Assembly: GCA_028095005.1 (NCBI GenBank)
Contig: CM051461.1
Coordinates: forward strand, 170,693,144-170,757,143
DNA from: Rhynchospora pubera
Taxonomy: Eukaryota; Streptophyta; Magnoliopsida; Poales; Cyperaceae
Reading direction: 5' to 3'
Length of the DNA stretch: 64,000 bases
The notes under the pieces were generated by a model. That model saw only the letters and a list, made by a program, of their open reading frames with translations, made no database searches and was not told where the DNA came from. Each line of letters starts with the position of its first letter. Position 1 is the stretch's first letter. A program made the position numbers and the translations under genes. This document shows, in pieces, positions 46,837 through 59,177 of the stretch.

Positions 46837-46840
<4 letters not shown>
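46435..46840. mobile_element. Inverted-repeat element with terminal hairpins (copy 2)
   Basis: Ends AGATTGGCTAAAGTATACTCCA / GGAGTATACTTTAGCCAATCT. Left hairpin CTCCAGCATA (46453-46462) with TATGCTGGAG (46474-46483). Right hairpin CATACGG (46797-46803) with CCGTATG (46810-46816). Core TCTCCATATTGAAATCTCC and TTGAACGGTTTGGATCGACTG shared with the other copies. Confidence 0.87.
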
Positions 46841-46867
<27 letters not shown>

Positions 46868-47507
46868 TGAAGTATGCATATTTTGCAATCTATCCCCACG
46901 TTTCAATGTGATATCAAAATTGAAATCTAGTAAAAAAACTGAATTTTATATTTTTGTAAAATTTTTTTATTATTTTTTTCATATTTTTAAAAAATTATGA
47001 AAGGTTTATAATATGATTTTCTAAAAATATAAAAATAATAATTATTATAAAATTAGTAGATTTTTTGTTTTTTACTACTATGTTCTAACATGGAATATAT
47101 ATCACATTGAACCATTTGTATCAATCGTTTCACTTTCAAGTACAATTTTGAAAATGAACGTATTAGACTTACTACTCCATCCAACGTATTGAGACTTTAG
47201 AATGCTTATCGAAAGTGCAAGGATTAATTTTCCGCCATCAAAATTTATAGGTACAATCGTGCAACTAGGGTATGTGTTTCTGAAATGTTTATGAGGCATG
47301 ACATGTAACGCATGTTTTTTCAAAACCAACATCACTATTGGACAGATGTTATTATTGAAAGTGATATATAGTCCAGTGGATATTATCAAACGCTTTGTCT
47401 ATTTGACTCATGAAGAACAATTATATTTAGCTTAAAAATAATAATAAAATTATGCTGAATGTAGGCCTTTTGGATGATAGATCTTACAAAAAAATATACA
47501 TACATTT
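46841..47507. other. Spacer
   Basis: Contains a CT/TA microsatellite at 46836-46866. No supportable gene. Confidence 0.35.
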
Positions 47508-47901
47508 GGATCAAGTTAACCACGACTAACGGATGTGTCCGTCAGTCGCAACTATATTCTACTTCTCGAGTCTCTAACTATGAACCTGAATAGCTCAAAA
47601 CAGTCTTAATTCATATTCAAATTTTGTTGGAAGACAAATTTTACATTTCTGCAAAATATTTACTATTTTTTAAAAATTTTATAAAATCAGCTGATTTGAG
47701 AATTATGGACCACCCAATAATTTAAAAATCTACAAAAATACAAACTAATTCTAAAACTATGTAAAATAAAATTTCTAACATTTTTTAACATGACGATCCA
47801 TTTAAGCTACTTAGATTAGTCGTTAGAAACTCTACAATTGCGAATATAGTCACGACCGATCGGCTCAACTATCGGTCATGGACCTCATGGTTGATTACTT
47901 G
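47508..47901. mobile_element. Inverted-repeat element with terminal hairpins (copy 3)
   Basis: Left hairpin GACTAACGGATGTGTCCGTCAGTC (GACT-ACGGA / TCCGT-AGTC, 47524-47547). Right hairpin GACCGAT (47854-47860) with ATCGGTC (47871-47877), different in sequence from the left one. Shared arm bases ACTATATTC and TCTAAC face each other, and the core GAAGACAAATTTTACATTTCTGCAAAA is present. Confidence 0.72.
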
Positions 47902-47950
47902 ATTTTATTCTCTCTTTTTTTATTATTTGTTTATCAAGCATTCTAGAACT

Positions 47951-47967
47951 ACTGCTGCTGCTGCTGC

Positions 47968-48051
<84 letters not shown>

Positions 48052-48055
48052 GAGG
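47951..48055. repeat. (CTG)n(AAT)n microsatellite
   Basis: About five CTG units followed by about 27 TAA/AAT units, then AGGAAGAAGAAG. Confidence 0.97.
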
Positions 48056-49190
48056 AAGAAGAAGACGTTTTCTAGAAATTTGATGGAATTGTGTCTAAAG
48101 CTAAACACGTGTATTCAAAGTTTTAACTAAAGGCGTGTTATCGGAAAAAGGTGTTTTGAAGTCTCAAATGAGATAGCGAACCTGAATGCATGTGTCCATT
48201 ATCCACCACTAACTTAAACGCATATTTTAAATCATAACACCCACAATTATCCCTAAACGTGTTGATATACTTCTAAACATATGCATGTCACATTTTAGAT
48301 ATATATACTAGCGAAAAGATATTCCAATATGTGGGTAAATAAAAAAAACAAAATAATGTTAGACATTCTATTTGTATTTATTTTTTTACCATATATTTTT
48401 TATGTATTGTTGTTATATTTCTAATCCTAGCTCGATCTGATTGAAAGGTTTAAATCTTTTACTTTCTTATTAAATCCAAGCCACTAATCTGATCATATTT
48501 TTAAAATCCATGGCCTATGTTTGTGTAGTTTAATATTTGAATACACTTTTGGATTCAAAATTGATGTTTTTATAAGTATGAGTAGTAGAGATAAATGTGT
48601 CCCTGAATTTTAAAATATTTAGAGATAACAATAATGTTTCAAGTTTCGACATTGAACACATGCCATGTTTGGTTTTCAAACACATGCGTTGAGACTTGAG
48701 AGAATTCAATTTTTTTTCCCTAAGTACTGGATGAAAGAATTTACCAAAATGCATACTTTGAAATTGAACTTCTAGACACACAAAATGTTTCGACGTTAAA
48801 TGCAGGGATTCAATCAGAAATGCTACAACCGTACACGTTTGGAAACAAAATATTGTGTGGGTTACTAGGTTAGCTCTTAAAAATCCGGAATGATAGCACG
48901 GTTATTTAAAAAATGTCGGACATGCAAAAAATATTAAAAAAAACACATCTAAAAGCTCTAGATGTATATACGTCCAGAAGTATATGAACATATATGTTTG
49001 TATGTTCAAACACTTTTGAACATTTTTTTTTCATATTTTTAATCATGTACAATATAAAGTTTAATATAATAATCTTTTCGCCAAATGTATTGCCGTTTGC
49101 TTAGAGTAAATCCGGCCGGTGTCAGATTTGTCAATTGAAGTAGGAAATTACTTACGACAATCATACCTTCTACAATCAAGCAATCAAAGG
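48056..49190. other. Gene-free spacer
   Basis: No supportable gene or element. Confidence 0.35.
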
Positions 49191-49580
49191 AGCGCTCTCT
49201 CCTCTCACGTGACGAAGTCTTCCCTCCGCTCTCACGTGACGAAGCTTCACCCTCACTCTTACGCAACCTTCCCTTCTGTTCGCCTTCTCTCTACTCTCTC
49301 TCACGTGCCGTCTCTTCGACCAATCCGACCGCCGCATCGTCTCTCCTCTCCTCTGCCTCACCTCTGCCTCATCTCAGCCTCTCCTTCACCTCTCCTCTCC
49401 TCCGCCTCCGCCTCTCATCTGCTTCACCTCACCTCTTTTCCGGCTCAGCATCTCTTTTGCTTCGCCTCACCTCGCATCCGCCTTCGTCTCACCTCAACCT
49501 CTCCTCCGCCTCTCGTCTCCTCCGCCTCACCTCCACCTCCGCCTCCCCTCACTGCTCCCTCTCCTATACCGATCAGATCT
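49191..49580. repeat. CT-rich low-complexity block with three G-boxes
   Basis: CACGTG at 49206, 49233 and 49302, two of them inside a repeated CTCACGTGACGAAG. The rest is CCTCTCCTCCGCCTC-type repeats. The long open frame here is a consequence of base composition, not a gene. Confidence 0.8.
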
Positions 49581-52192
49581 GATTGAGGAAGAAAGAAGTA
49601 GAAATAAAGAAGGATAAGAAGAGAAAAGAGGTTTAGATCTAGTTCTGTTACAACTTGGGAGTAACTAAATTACTATAAGAGATGATATTAATCGGAGTAT
49701 CTAATATGTTTAGGGAGTAAATAATATTTATATCTGATTCTGCTGTTTAGAGTGAAAATTAATATGAGGACTAAGAAAGCAAGGATGGCCATTCATTTAC
49801 TCTTATCATTGAGAAATCGTTTCCGCTGCAGGGGCCGTTCCTTTATCCCCGTTTGTGACATGGTTTTGTGTCACTTCTACGTTCCAAAATTCATTTTACA
49901 AAGTTTTTCTTTCCATTTAATGCACAAATCTATAAAGTAGATTCTATCCATAACATGTCAGGTGTCAATCAGAAGCCAGTTGTAAATGCTCCCTTGGTCC
50001 CAAAACAAGGCCTACAAAGGGGTTGACGCTGTGGGCCTGGGGCCTCGTTCACTTGATCTGTTGCAAGTGACAGCAGCTTAATATTTTAAAAGCTAAAAAA
50101 AAAATTGAGAGCTTAAATTTTGAAGTCCCGAAAAAAGGGAAAAGGACACATGCCATAGTACTATAGTACTGAATGATAACAACTGCGCAACAAATTGTCA
50201 ATTTAACGAAAAAGTGTATATAATTGTATACTATTAAAAGAAGGATTTATGGCTTTTCATAATGTCGTTTATTTTGTACAAGTAAATAATTCGAATGTCA
50301 AAGTAAAACAGTTAGATATATTTTACATTATATTTTCTACGGACACATAAAAAAGTTAGTATACTGGTTTTATTTTTATTGGAATAATTTCTAATGGGTG
50401 ATTTTTATAGTATTGATTCTCATCAAAGCAAAGCCGAAATCTATATTGTTTTTATGTGAATGTATAGAAAATAGATCAATCATATCCATCTGTTTTAATT
50501 AATTATTTTTTTATAATAAGGATTTAAAAAATAAATATATTTGAAGCCTCATCTACAATTCGAATAATGTTACAGGATCATAGAAAAAGTATTATTTGAT
50601 GTTTACTAGATAGAGTATAAAAATATTATTAGCTGTACAGTGGGTTCACAAAAAGTATTTATAAATGTATACGAGTTTTGCTACTGAATTATTACTAGCA
50701 TATCGTTTGGTATGCATTTGTACTTTTTCATATTTCACTGTCGATTCAAGCTTCACGATGCGAATTTCATATTAAAGCTTGTAGAAAAGTAAAGACATCA
50801 ATAATATTATTAAGCATTCGTTGATAAAAATGATTATATGGTTGATTTACTAAAAGAGACTTATACAAAAGAAATTTGCAAACAACAAAAAATCCTCGGT
50901 CCTCGCTGTCTTCACTGTTTAATCAATGTTTTACATTGTCACAGATCAAAGGCTTTCTGCACAGGCAAAAGCACTTTAATTCATGAACTATATTTTAGTG
51001 ATTTTCGGTATAAATTGATGAATATTTTACATACGCATTTCTGATCTTGGAAATTATATTTTACTGACCGAAAGACATTTGTATAACAGATAGGATCACG
51101 GTTCACTTGAAAAATAGACGACTTTGAAAACTTCAAAATTTATAATGTTTGAGAAAGTTCTCAAATCAAAATAAAATGGCAGTTTACAAATATTTTGCTT
51201 TTAGACATAAACATGGCTTAGAACCAATTTTATGCTATTTGGAGTTTCACCTGATGATTTTTTTAGATAAAAGTATGGGTCATGCCCATTACCTTTTAAT
51301 ATTGAATGAGTTTCACCTGATGATTGAATCTGTTAAGTCGGACTTTAACTACCTTAGATTGTTTAATTAAAAAAACCACCAGATCTTTGTTTTTAATTTA
51401 GGAAGATTTAAATGTTGTCAAGTTCGACCTTATTGATCCCCTACTGATCCAGTTGCAAATTATTTAAAATGTCCTACATAAATTGATTTGTCAATCAATA
51501 CATGTCCGAGATCCAAGAGAAAACTACATATTCGCATCAATATATTTTGCTATTTTTTTGCAAAAGGTCGGCAGGACAGCATTACTTGTGGGTTGGTAAT
51601 TAGGTGCTTTTTCAGACATCAAAGTATATTCAAAATTTCAAAATGTCCAGCTCACTTTAATTATGAAAGTGCAGTGATAATCAGTAAAATAAATAAATCA
51701 ATAAATCTTTGTAAAAGACTTTTCCCACGGGATGCTTGTGTTGCATTTCCTGATATCTTTCGGAACATATTCTCTTTAATATTCTTGGGAACTACAAGTG
51801 TATTTCCCAAAAGAGTAAGAGTTCTTTTTTTTTTCGGGTTTCTCCTGAAAAAACGAAACAGTCGTCCATTCTGAGATCTAACATGGACTGTTTATACCAT
51901 CCATCTTTGTTGCAATGATCTAGAAACTTTAAAAAGAAACCAAGATGCTTTCCTCTAATAAGAGCAACATACATCTTTGGATTCAATTTACATTTTCAAT
52001 AGAAAAAATATCAACCAACAAGAAGCACAAAACACATGAGGTGTCAAGGACAATAAGCTCTGAACCTCTAAACTTGACTACTAATTTTTTAACCCCTATA
52101 TTGCTATTTCTGGAAAAGGTTTAGAAAGTTTCTAGACCTTTAAATGTTCAGTTACTATGAAGTTTTGAGCGGTGATGAACTGGATTCCTAGT
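49581..52192. other. Spacer, 3' flank of the nucleotidyltransferase gene
   Basis: AT-rich, no supportable gene on either strand. The last few hundred bases before 52192 presumably include the 3'UTR of the minus-strand gene. Confidence 0.35.
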
Positions 52193-54251
52193 TTATTCCC
52201 CAAAACCACGACCATGTTGGTGCCATCGATCAGGCTGCCGGTATCTGATAGGAAAGCAAGGGGGATCAGGCTGCTGGTATCTGTTAGGAAAGCAAGGGGG
52301 ATCAGGCTGCTGGTATCTGTTACGAAAGTTAACGGGATCAGGCTGTCGGTATCTGTTAGGAAAATTAGGGGTTGGTACAAAGCTTGGCCCTGGTCCATGA
52401 CTGAACTGAGGGGACCTCATCATGTACCCAGGGCCACTAGAGTTTATCAGGTTCTGGCCATAATCAAAACGTGGCACCAATAAACTGGCTGATGGGTGAC
52501 TAAAATACGGGGCTGTTATCGGGTCCAGTATTGGGTATTGGGTCTGTGGCAACCTTTGCTCATAACCTGTGAGATGATAACCAAAAGCCGATCCTTGATG
52601 ATGCCGATCCTCATACATAGGTGGTGGCATCTGTGGTGCCAGTGATACATCGTACCGACTCCTTTTGGAATTGCTTGGTTTGCTGGAGGACCTATGTTTT
52701 CGCTTCTTATCCAATTTTCTTTGTCCTGGTAACTCCTCTCGCTTGACCAGTGGAACTGGTATATCTTCCAATGTCAACCTCTTATCATTGTTGTTGCTAT
52801 CTCGCACTTCAATTGGTGACATTGTCGAGAAAAGATGTCCAAAAAGGCTGGTCTTCAGTTTACAGGAGTCAATATCGCCTGATAAGAAGTGAGTCAGATA
52901 ATTTAACGCCTTTCCCGTGCATTTGTTAATCAACTCCATCTTACTATCTTTACCAACTGAGCGAGCAAAATTCTCCGACCGGTCCAAGAAATCTTCAACC
53001 TAGTTAATCAGTAAAGTGTATGCAATATGTATAAGTAGTTAAGTACACCAATTGACCAAATCCAAAATTGAACTGCTAAAATAAGTCCCACAATAAATAA
53101 CCTGTCTATCTCATGTTTTTCTTCAATTGTGAAATTAAGGTGCTTTTGTCTAATCTGGCTGGCATAACTTGAGATAAGAACCAATACATGAAACAAAGCC
53201 CTCAAGTTAATTGATTTCAAATTTTCAATTAATTTAATAAAATCAAGACTCAAGTTTCCTCTCCTGTGAGTAATTAAACAACAAACCAGACAAAAGGCTG
53301 GAAAGGTATAAACTTAAAGGAGATGACTTTTGGATAAAACATTGATGTAATATCACTGGGACCAACAGACCAGTTTATTTAGCATTTGCAACCAATTCAA
53401 CATTTTGGTTAGCAGATGAGCTATCTGAACAACAATTCCAAGGATGATGATGGAAACTTTCTTCGATTTTGAAAAAACAGTTGGCACTTGGCAGTAAAAT
53501 TTTCAATGCTTTTTAATCAGGACCACATGAGATAGTACTTACACTCATACCAGCTGCTTTCTTAGAGCTGTTTTTCCTTGTCTTACAAAGCCATGTTCCT
53601 TCATACATACTAGCACATAATCCCTCATCCCATAAGTTCTCTACAGCTCTCAGCTACAGATAACAAGAAAAGAATAAATGTATAATTGAGGAAATGTTTT
53701 CAGAATCCTCAAAATAATAGCTATAATTGCTATTTTATTTTTTCAGAATCTTCTAAAATGAAGTGCAAGCCAGTTTGGGTATATGAAATGCAATTAAAAG
53801 GAGGTTCGCAAGCAATAACATTTCACTAAATTTTTTGGCAAAAAAATCCGAGATGCCTATTTACATTAAAACGTGATTCATAGTCATTGGTTTTCAAATA
53901 TTATCAAGGGTTTTGGTGGTTCAATAGCAACAAAATATAAGAATGGAACTCACTTTACAAATTAGTGAGATGAAAAGTTCTGCTATGGACTCCTTGTTTC
54001 CTCTTCCAAAATTTTTGAAATGAAGAATACTTCTTTCAATATTTGAAATACTTGTCCCACCTGCAAACTTAGCAATGCAAGACATGAGAAACAAAGCAAG
54101 AGACAGTATACAACAAATTTTAAATATTACAAAGGATAATTCCAACCAAAGAACTTCTCTATACTTGGTGTCAACTTGAATATTATATGAAAATTGAAGG
54201 TATTAAAATGCAAACACAAACAGTGTCCATTTTTACTTCTCTTCAATAACT

Positions 54252-54282
<31 letters not shown>

Positions 54283-57200
54283 ACATTTCATGGCATATTC
54301 CTTCTGGACCAACAATTTTTGTGCAGGCCCATGAGATCCATTCTCTCCTCTTGTTAGGCATCACATCACATCATCTTGTCAAGCACTTTCCTATGTCATC
54401 GTTGGGCACAGCCTCCATCACCACAACAAACCCGTCGTGCTGCCGGCTGCCCTGAAGTTACCTGCTGGGGTAAAGCAACCCTGAACTAGCTGCATGCTAA
54501 CTTGCTAAGCATGACTTAGCAGAAACCTCGTGACTCTGATCATCTTGTTGTGTAATCGCCGGTTTGATATTAGAGATTTAGGGAGAAAGCATGATAGAAA
54601 GGGGATTAAAGGAGGACAAGGTGCAACAGAAAGAGAGATATTCAGGAATAGGGACACCGGACTCATAGCTTGTTAGTAACAAGATGGAGTGAAAATAAGA
54701 CTACCAACATTCCATGATTATCATAGTTTGAGGACCAACTGCAGAAAAATCAAAGATCAGGACCAATTTGCTCCATAAGAGTAAAGTTGAAGTCCAAAAT
54801 GTATTCAGTGGATAAGATTAATTACCTAAATTTTCCAGATCAGATCATGTATGTTATTTGGAGGCAGCACTTATTGAAATAAACAAAGGAAATAGGGCCT
54901 TAACTTTAAAGTCACTAATCCTTCCTTAAATATCCGAAAAATTAAAATTGGAAAAAAGGTCCCCTAAATAAGTACCAGTGTACCACCAAAACTTCTTTTA
55001 TTTGACAAACTATTCTCAATTACCCACATAATTTGAAAGCAACCTCATAATACATATCGATGCTACATGAAATATAGAAAGCTTTTCTTTTTTAGAGAAA
55101 GACAGAGGACACAAAATGCATGTTACCAAATAAAAGTTTGACAATATACAGTTCAAGTCAGCATTGATTTCACCAAAAATTAAGCAAAGGTGTCAAGCAA
55201 TCTATGTGGCCCATTTTTAAAAGAAAATGTTACCTCTTAGGATAGCCAAAAAGGGAGGTAGTATAGGAGGGTTTCGGGTCTGCACTGGACCAAATGAAAT
55301 TTCACCCAAAAAAAATATCAGGGTTAAAATAGTAATTTTTCAAAATGGCATTAAAACAAATAAAGAAAGGCTCTCATTATGTACCTGCAAATGAAAAGCC
55401 ACTAGGGCTATTATGGCCATGGAGCTCATTGTACGATCTTTTGAGCTATTAATATCATTTGCTTTTGCCCACATTTTCGTCTATACCCAAGAAAAAGATA
55501 ATCAGATCTTGCATTGGTATTTACAAAACAGTACAGCACTACTGTAGAGAATCACTATCTGTATACAACAACAACAAAGCCTATCCCAAACAAGTTGGGC
55601 TAGGCTAGAAATGAAACCAAACCAGACTAGAGGCACCTGTATATATCCTTTTAATTAAAACACTGTTTCCTTAATTGCCATGAATTTCAGAGAATTCCTC
55701 CAGATTCATCATCAGGAAAGAAAGGTCCCTTTTGAGAAATTGCAAATAAGTCTGTGTATTTAGTTTGCCTATATAACGCTGACCTCTTTGCACTTTAAGA
55801 CTGTAACACTAACCATGATAATGTAAGAAAATTCCTTAAAAGGCAATTTGTACCATTAAATTTAGTTTTCTTATTATATTATTGCACAAAAAGAGTGCTC
55901 AACCTAATATTTAGTTCAAGTCCGTTTGCATTTCCATTACAACAATCCTTCATTACTTGATATGTTGAACACAAACGTGAAGTAATAGTTGCCTTTGTCC
56001 AAATAACAAAAAAGAAGATATATCGGACCCCATAAGTTTGTTGAAGACAAATTTGAATTAAGGAAATCCGATTGTAGGTCACATTATTAGATTCCAGCTG
56101 AGGCGTAGGTTTTACTATTGCTATTATTGTTATTTTTCTTGTTGGGTTTCTTTTCTAGCCTACCCCAACTTGTTTGGGGACAAAAGGCTTAGTTGTTGTA
56201 GTTGTTGTTGTTGACAAACTTGCTCGTGTCAAGATATCTATTCAGAAATGCCAACTACACTGAAATTAATGCGTAAAGGTTCATACTGGTATGCAAAAGT
56301 ATCAAAGAGGTGGACAAAACTAACCAGATAACTCAGAATACGAAATCGATCATCAATTGATGATACAAGAGAGATGATAGCCGACCTAGAGATGCCGTCC
56401 TTGTTCTCAATCGAAATGTCACATTCAACCCCAGTTCCACAATCTGTTGCTTTCAGTACTGGCACTCTAGCACTAACAACAGGCAATACCCCTCTCACAT
56501 GCCCTTTTCCTAATAATATTTAAAAAAAAAGATAATAGCAATTACAGCTACAACCATAAAAAAGTATATCAATTTAGGATTTTAGTAGGTGCCACTACTT
56601 CTATGAGGCACCTGATAAATTAAGTCTATAATTTACCAATATACTTTACTTATTTTTGCTTTATCTTATTTACCCTTTTTGTGTTTTGACTCATGTTTTA
56701 ATCTAATTGAACAATTGATGTTATACTTTGTGAAATTGAGGTAACATTTAATATGAAAAATATAGGCTTAATGCACAATGGAGAGGTAATTAGAAATAGA
56801 TGAGCTGACTAATAAGGCTTATTTGCACAATTGATGCTAAGAAGAGCGATAAATGAAACATTCATTAATCATTAATATGATAAGGGAGGAGCTACATCAA
56901 CAACAAGCCTTCATTACATCTAATAAAAACAGGAGTTTAAACTTGTTACTTATTGAAGTTTTTTAAACAAAGATAAGCATATGCCAAATAATGTGCCTCA
57001 AGCAGTTAGTTAAGATCACTGATACTTAATACTCAAATTAGGAACAACTATAAAAATTAATAAATGGAGAATAAATAAAAATTTCATATAAAAAAAGGTA
57101 CTTTGATGGGAATACAAAATTTTGGAGAGCCTTCTAATGGCCTTTATCTTATTAGCACGGGGGTATTCAGATGAGGTGCTCAAGGAGCTGTCAGAGAAAT

Positions 57201-57923
57201 TTACTGACAAGTCCAAGTCACTCTCGGCAGTAAACAAGTTCATTTTGAAGGACCCAAATTCCTCCACCACTGGGAAACCACCGTTTTTACCTAGAAGAAC
57301 AGGGTTGAGTGATTACGTGACATTCTGAAAAAGATTATACGCAAAAAAAATTCAATAACGTGATTAAATTTGTTATTTACCATGACAGAATAAAAAAGAA
57401 GCTTAGTTGTATTATCAATCTTACTTAGGCCTAAGTGTACAAGAAATTTACAATAGGCCTATTTGGTGCAAACCGAAAATTATCAAAGCATCGCCACTTC
57501 CTTGTATGAAAACAACTTGAATGAAAAGTTCATTTATTAAATCTCATATATAACGAAGAGCTTTTTTTTTTTTTTTTTTTTTTGAAGTGCAGAAGAGATT
57601 GTTTTCAAGAAGTTTATTACCAAAGATGTTAGTGACCATCTTATTGAAAACAGCAACTAGCATGTTTCTTTGTTCATAATGAATCGGCTTTGGCTGAAGA
57701 ATCTCATATATCTCTATTAGGAGCTTGTCTAGTGCTTCAAGCGATACCCTGTTCAACGGAACCCTTTTCCATTCTATTGACTCGTTATTAATTGCCCTCT
57801 CGCACAACTCTAGATAATAATCACTAATTAGAAGGTGAAGTACCGAAATACAAAATTGCGAGACAAAAATGTAAAAAGGTGGAAAGAAGTGCATTTGGGC
57901 ATACCTGTTCCATCCAATGTCAT
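52193..57923 (-). CDS. Non-canonical nucleotidyltransferase, HESO1-like (terminal uridylyl/poly(A) transferase family), complete
   Basis: Nine exons, complement(join(52193..52999,53543..53653,53954..54060,55234..55279,55385..55480,56325..56509,57102..57290,57621..57809,57905..57923)), all GT-AG, 1749 nt, 582 residues. Family members add nucleotides to RNA 3' ends; HESO1 uridylates unmethylated small RNAs and cleaved mRNAs. Catalytic palm: G82-S83 (EEFGSF), D94 and D96 (SDLDLSV), third aspartate D163 (GVECDISIENKDG). PAP-associated part: WAKANDINSSKDRTMSSMAI, NPPILPPF and NKESIAELFISLI, then VEDFLDRSENFARSVGK. The C-terminal exon is a disordered, proline/arginine-rich tail with KKRKHRSSSK (possible nuclear signal) and 12-residue repeats. 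Closest to the At3g45750-type nucleotidyltransferase subgroup. Start chosen as the first ATG that splices in frame (MTLDGT-ELCERA); another acceptor would hit a stop. Confidence 0.92.
52220..52363 (-). repeat. Coding minisatellite, four 36-bp units
   Basis: Encodes residues 527-573 as four 12-residue units of the form F-x-[NI]-R-Y-[RQ]-Q-P-D-[PR]-x-x near the C-terminus of the nucleotidyltransferase. Confidence 0.93.
55565..56213. repeat. Inverted pair of a short dispersed repeat in one intron
   Basis: 55565-55618 (ACAACAACAACAAAGCC, CCCAAACAAGTTGGG, TAGGCTAGAAATGAAACC) and 56145-56213 (the same in reverse complement: GGTTTCTTTTCTAGCC, CCCCAACTTGTTTGGGG, GGCTTAGTTGTTGTAG). Both lie in the intron between 55481 and 56324 of the nucleotidyltransferase gene. 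Probably ends of a common plant retroposon. Confidence 0.75.
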
Positions 57924-58700
57924 GGTCAATAACCTGAAAGTATAAATACACTTTCAGTGTCTGCAACAATATCTCAACCTGGATTATGGAAAAAATATCA
58001 ATCTATACCAAACAGCAATACAAAGTTTTTATTTGTTCCTGTGAACCTTAGTAAAAGTGAACTATATTTCCAAAAAAAATTCAAATTCTGCCAAATTGAA
58101 TTAAACCCGAACCCTAACAACAACAATTAACTAAATAAGAGGTCTCCGCTAGTATTTATTTATTTATATATTTATTTATTTTTGCAAAGAAAAAATAATA
58201 GATAAATTCAATCTCAAGTTTGGAGCGGTAAAAAATTCCTATACATATTCCAAAGTGGTCCTTGAAATGATCTCTGAGCCTAAAATAGTGGAAAAACTAA
58301 ATAAATGGATAGGAAGGACTGAAGCCTGTTTATAATACAACCAGAAAGACCCTTTTTTCCACTAAAAACAGTTCCAATTCTAAATGTGTCGACAACAATC
58401 AGAAATCTAGCTTAAGGAGCTACGAGAAGCTTGATAAATCTACGAGAGGTATAAAATAAAACAAACCTGAGATTCGCAGAGAGAGGGGTTGTGGCCTTGC
58501 TGCAAAATCCTCTCCGATTCGGGATGGATTGAACAGGTTCAATTTATCCCCATTAGGAATCAAACAGTATTTTAGAAATTTAGAACCGAAGCGTCGCACC
58601 TCGAGGTTGAGTTCAATAAAAGACGAGGAAAATGTACAATCACGAGGGGCAGCCAGGCAGGCAGCTTGGCTGCCAAAAGTGGAAGTCCACGACTCTACGG
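57905..58700 (-). other. 5'UTR exons of the nucleotidyltransferase gene
   Basis: A GT donor follows CGAATCTCAG at 58467, and an acceptor precedes GTTATTGACC at 57933, ten bases before the start codon. A 5'UTR exon from about 58700 to 58467 spliced to 57933 is the simplest model; the transcription start is not visible. Confidence 0.5.
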
Positions 58701-58810
58701 TCACGACTCACGCGGTACAGAGTGTTTCCGTTTCAATAGAAACGGAGGGCACTAATAACTGCCAAAAAGTTTGACAAAAAATAAATAACTGCCAAAAGTT
58801 AGTTTTCCTA

Positions 58811-59177
58811 GAATCAAACATATAGGACGTCAAACACGATCCAAACGTAGCACATTAAAATTTCAAACGGTCGATCCAAACTGTTCAATATGATCTTTAT
58901 ATTAAAATATCTTTGATAATCAAATTTTATATTTTTTTCATATTTTCTAACTATTTTTTTCGAATTTTCAAAATTAAAGGGTTCATAACTTTTTAGATTG
59001 AGCATATTGAAAAATTCCAAAAAAATAGTAAAAAAATTTGAAAAAATATAAAATTTGGTCTCCATGAAGATTTTATAACACAGAACAATTTGAGCGGTTT
59101 GGATCGGCCATTCCAATTTTAAAAATTAAAATTTCATCGCGTTGGACAAGTGTACGTGTCCCATATGTTTGACACTA
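58811..59177. mobile_element. Inverted-repeat element with terminal hairpins (copy 4)
   Basis: Arms TCAAACATATAGGACGT / ACGTGTCCCATATGTTTGA. Right-end hairpin GGACA...TGTCC (59144-59161). Core GGTCGATCCAAACTGTTCAATATGATC and GAGCGGTTTGGATCGGCC, with TCAAATTTTATATTTTTTTC facing GAAAAAATATAAAATTTGG. It lies just upstream of the nucleotidyltransferase 5'UTR. Confidence 0.78.

Noticed and set aside
47923..48130. ORFs of polyasparagine or polyleucine
   Set aside because: Trinucleotide microsatellite (AAT)n.
49119..49586. 155-codon Ser/Pro-rich ORF
   Set aside because: Produced by CT-rich low-complexity DNA; no domain and no conserved start context.
51488..51874. 128-codon plus-strand ORF
   Set aside because: No recognisable family, unusual composition, and located in the 3' flank of a minus-strand gene; probably chance.
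52220..52363. Another CRISPR-like regular repeat
   Set aside because: It is an in-frame coding minisatellite in an exon.
58420..58774. 94- and 81-codon ORFs upstream of the nucleotidyltransferase
   Set aside because: They overlap the proposed 5'UTR exon and have no homology; the GT donor at 58467 fits a UTR exon better.
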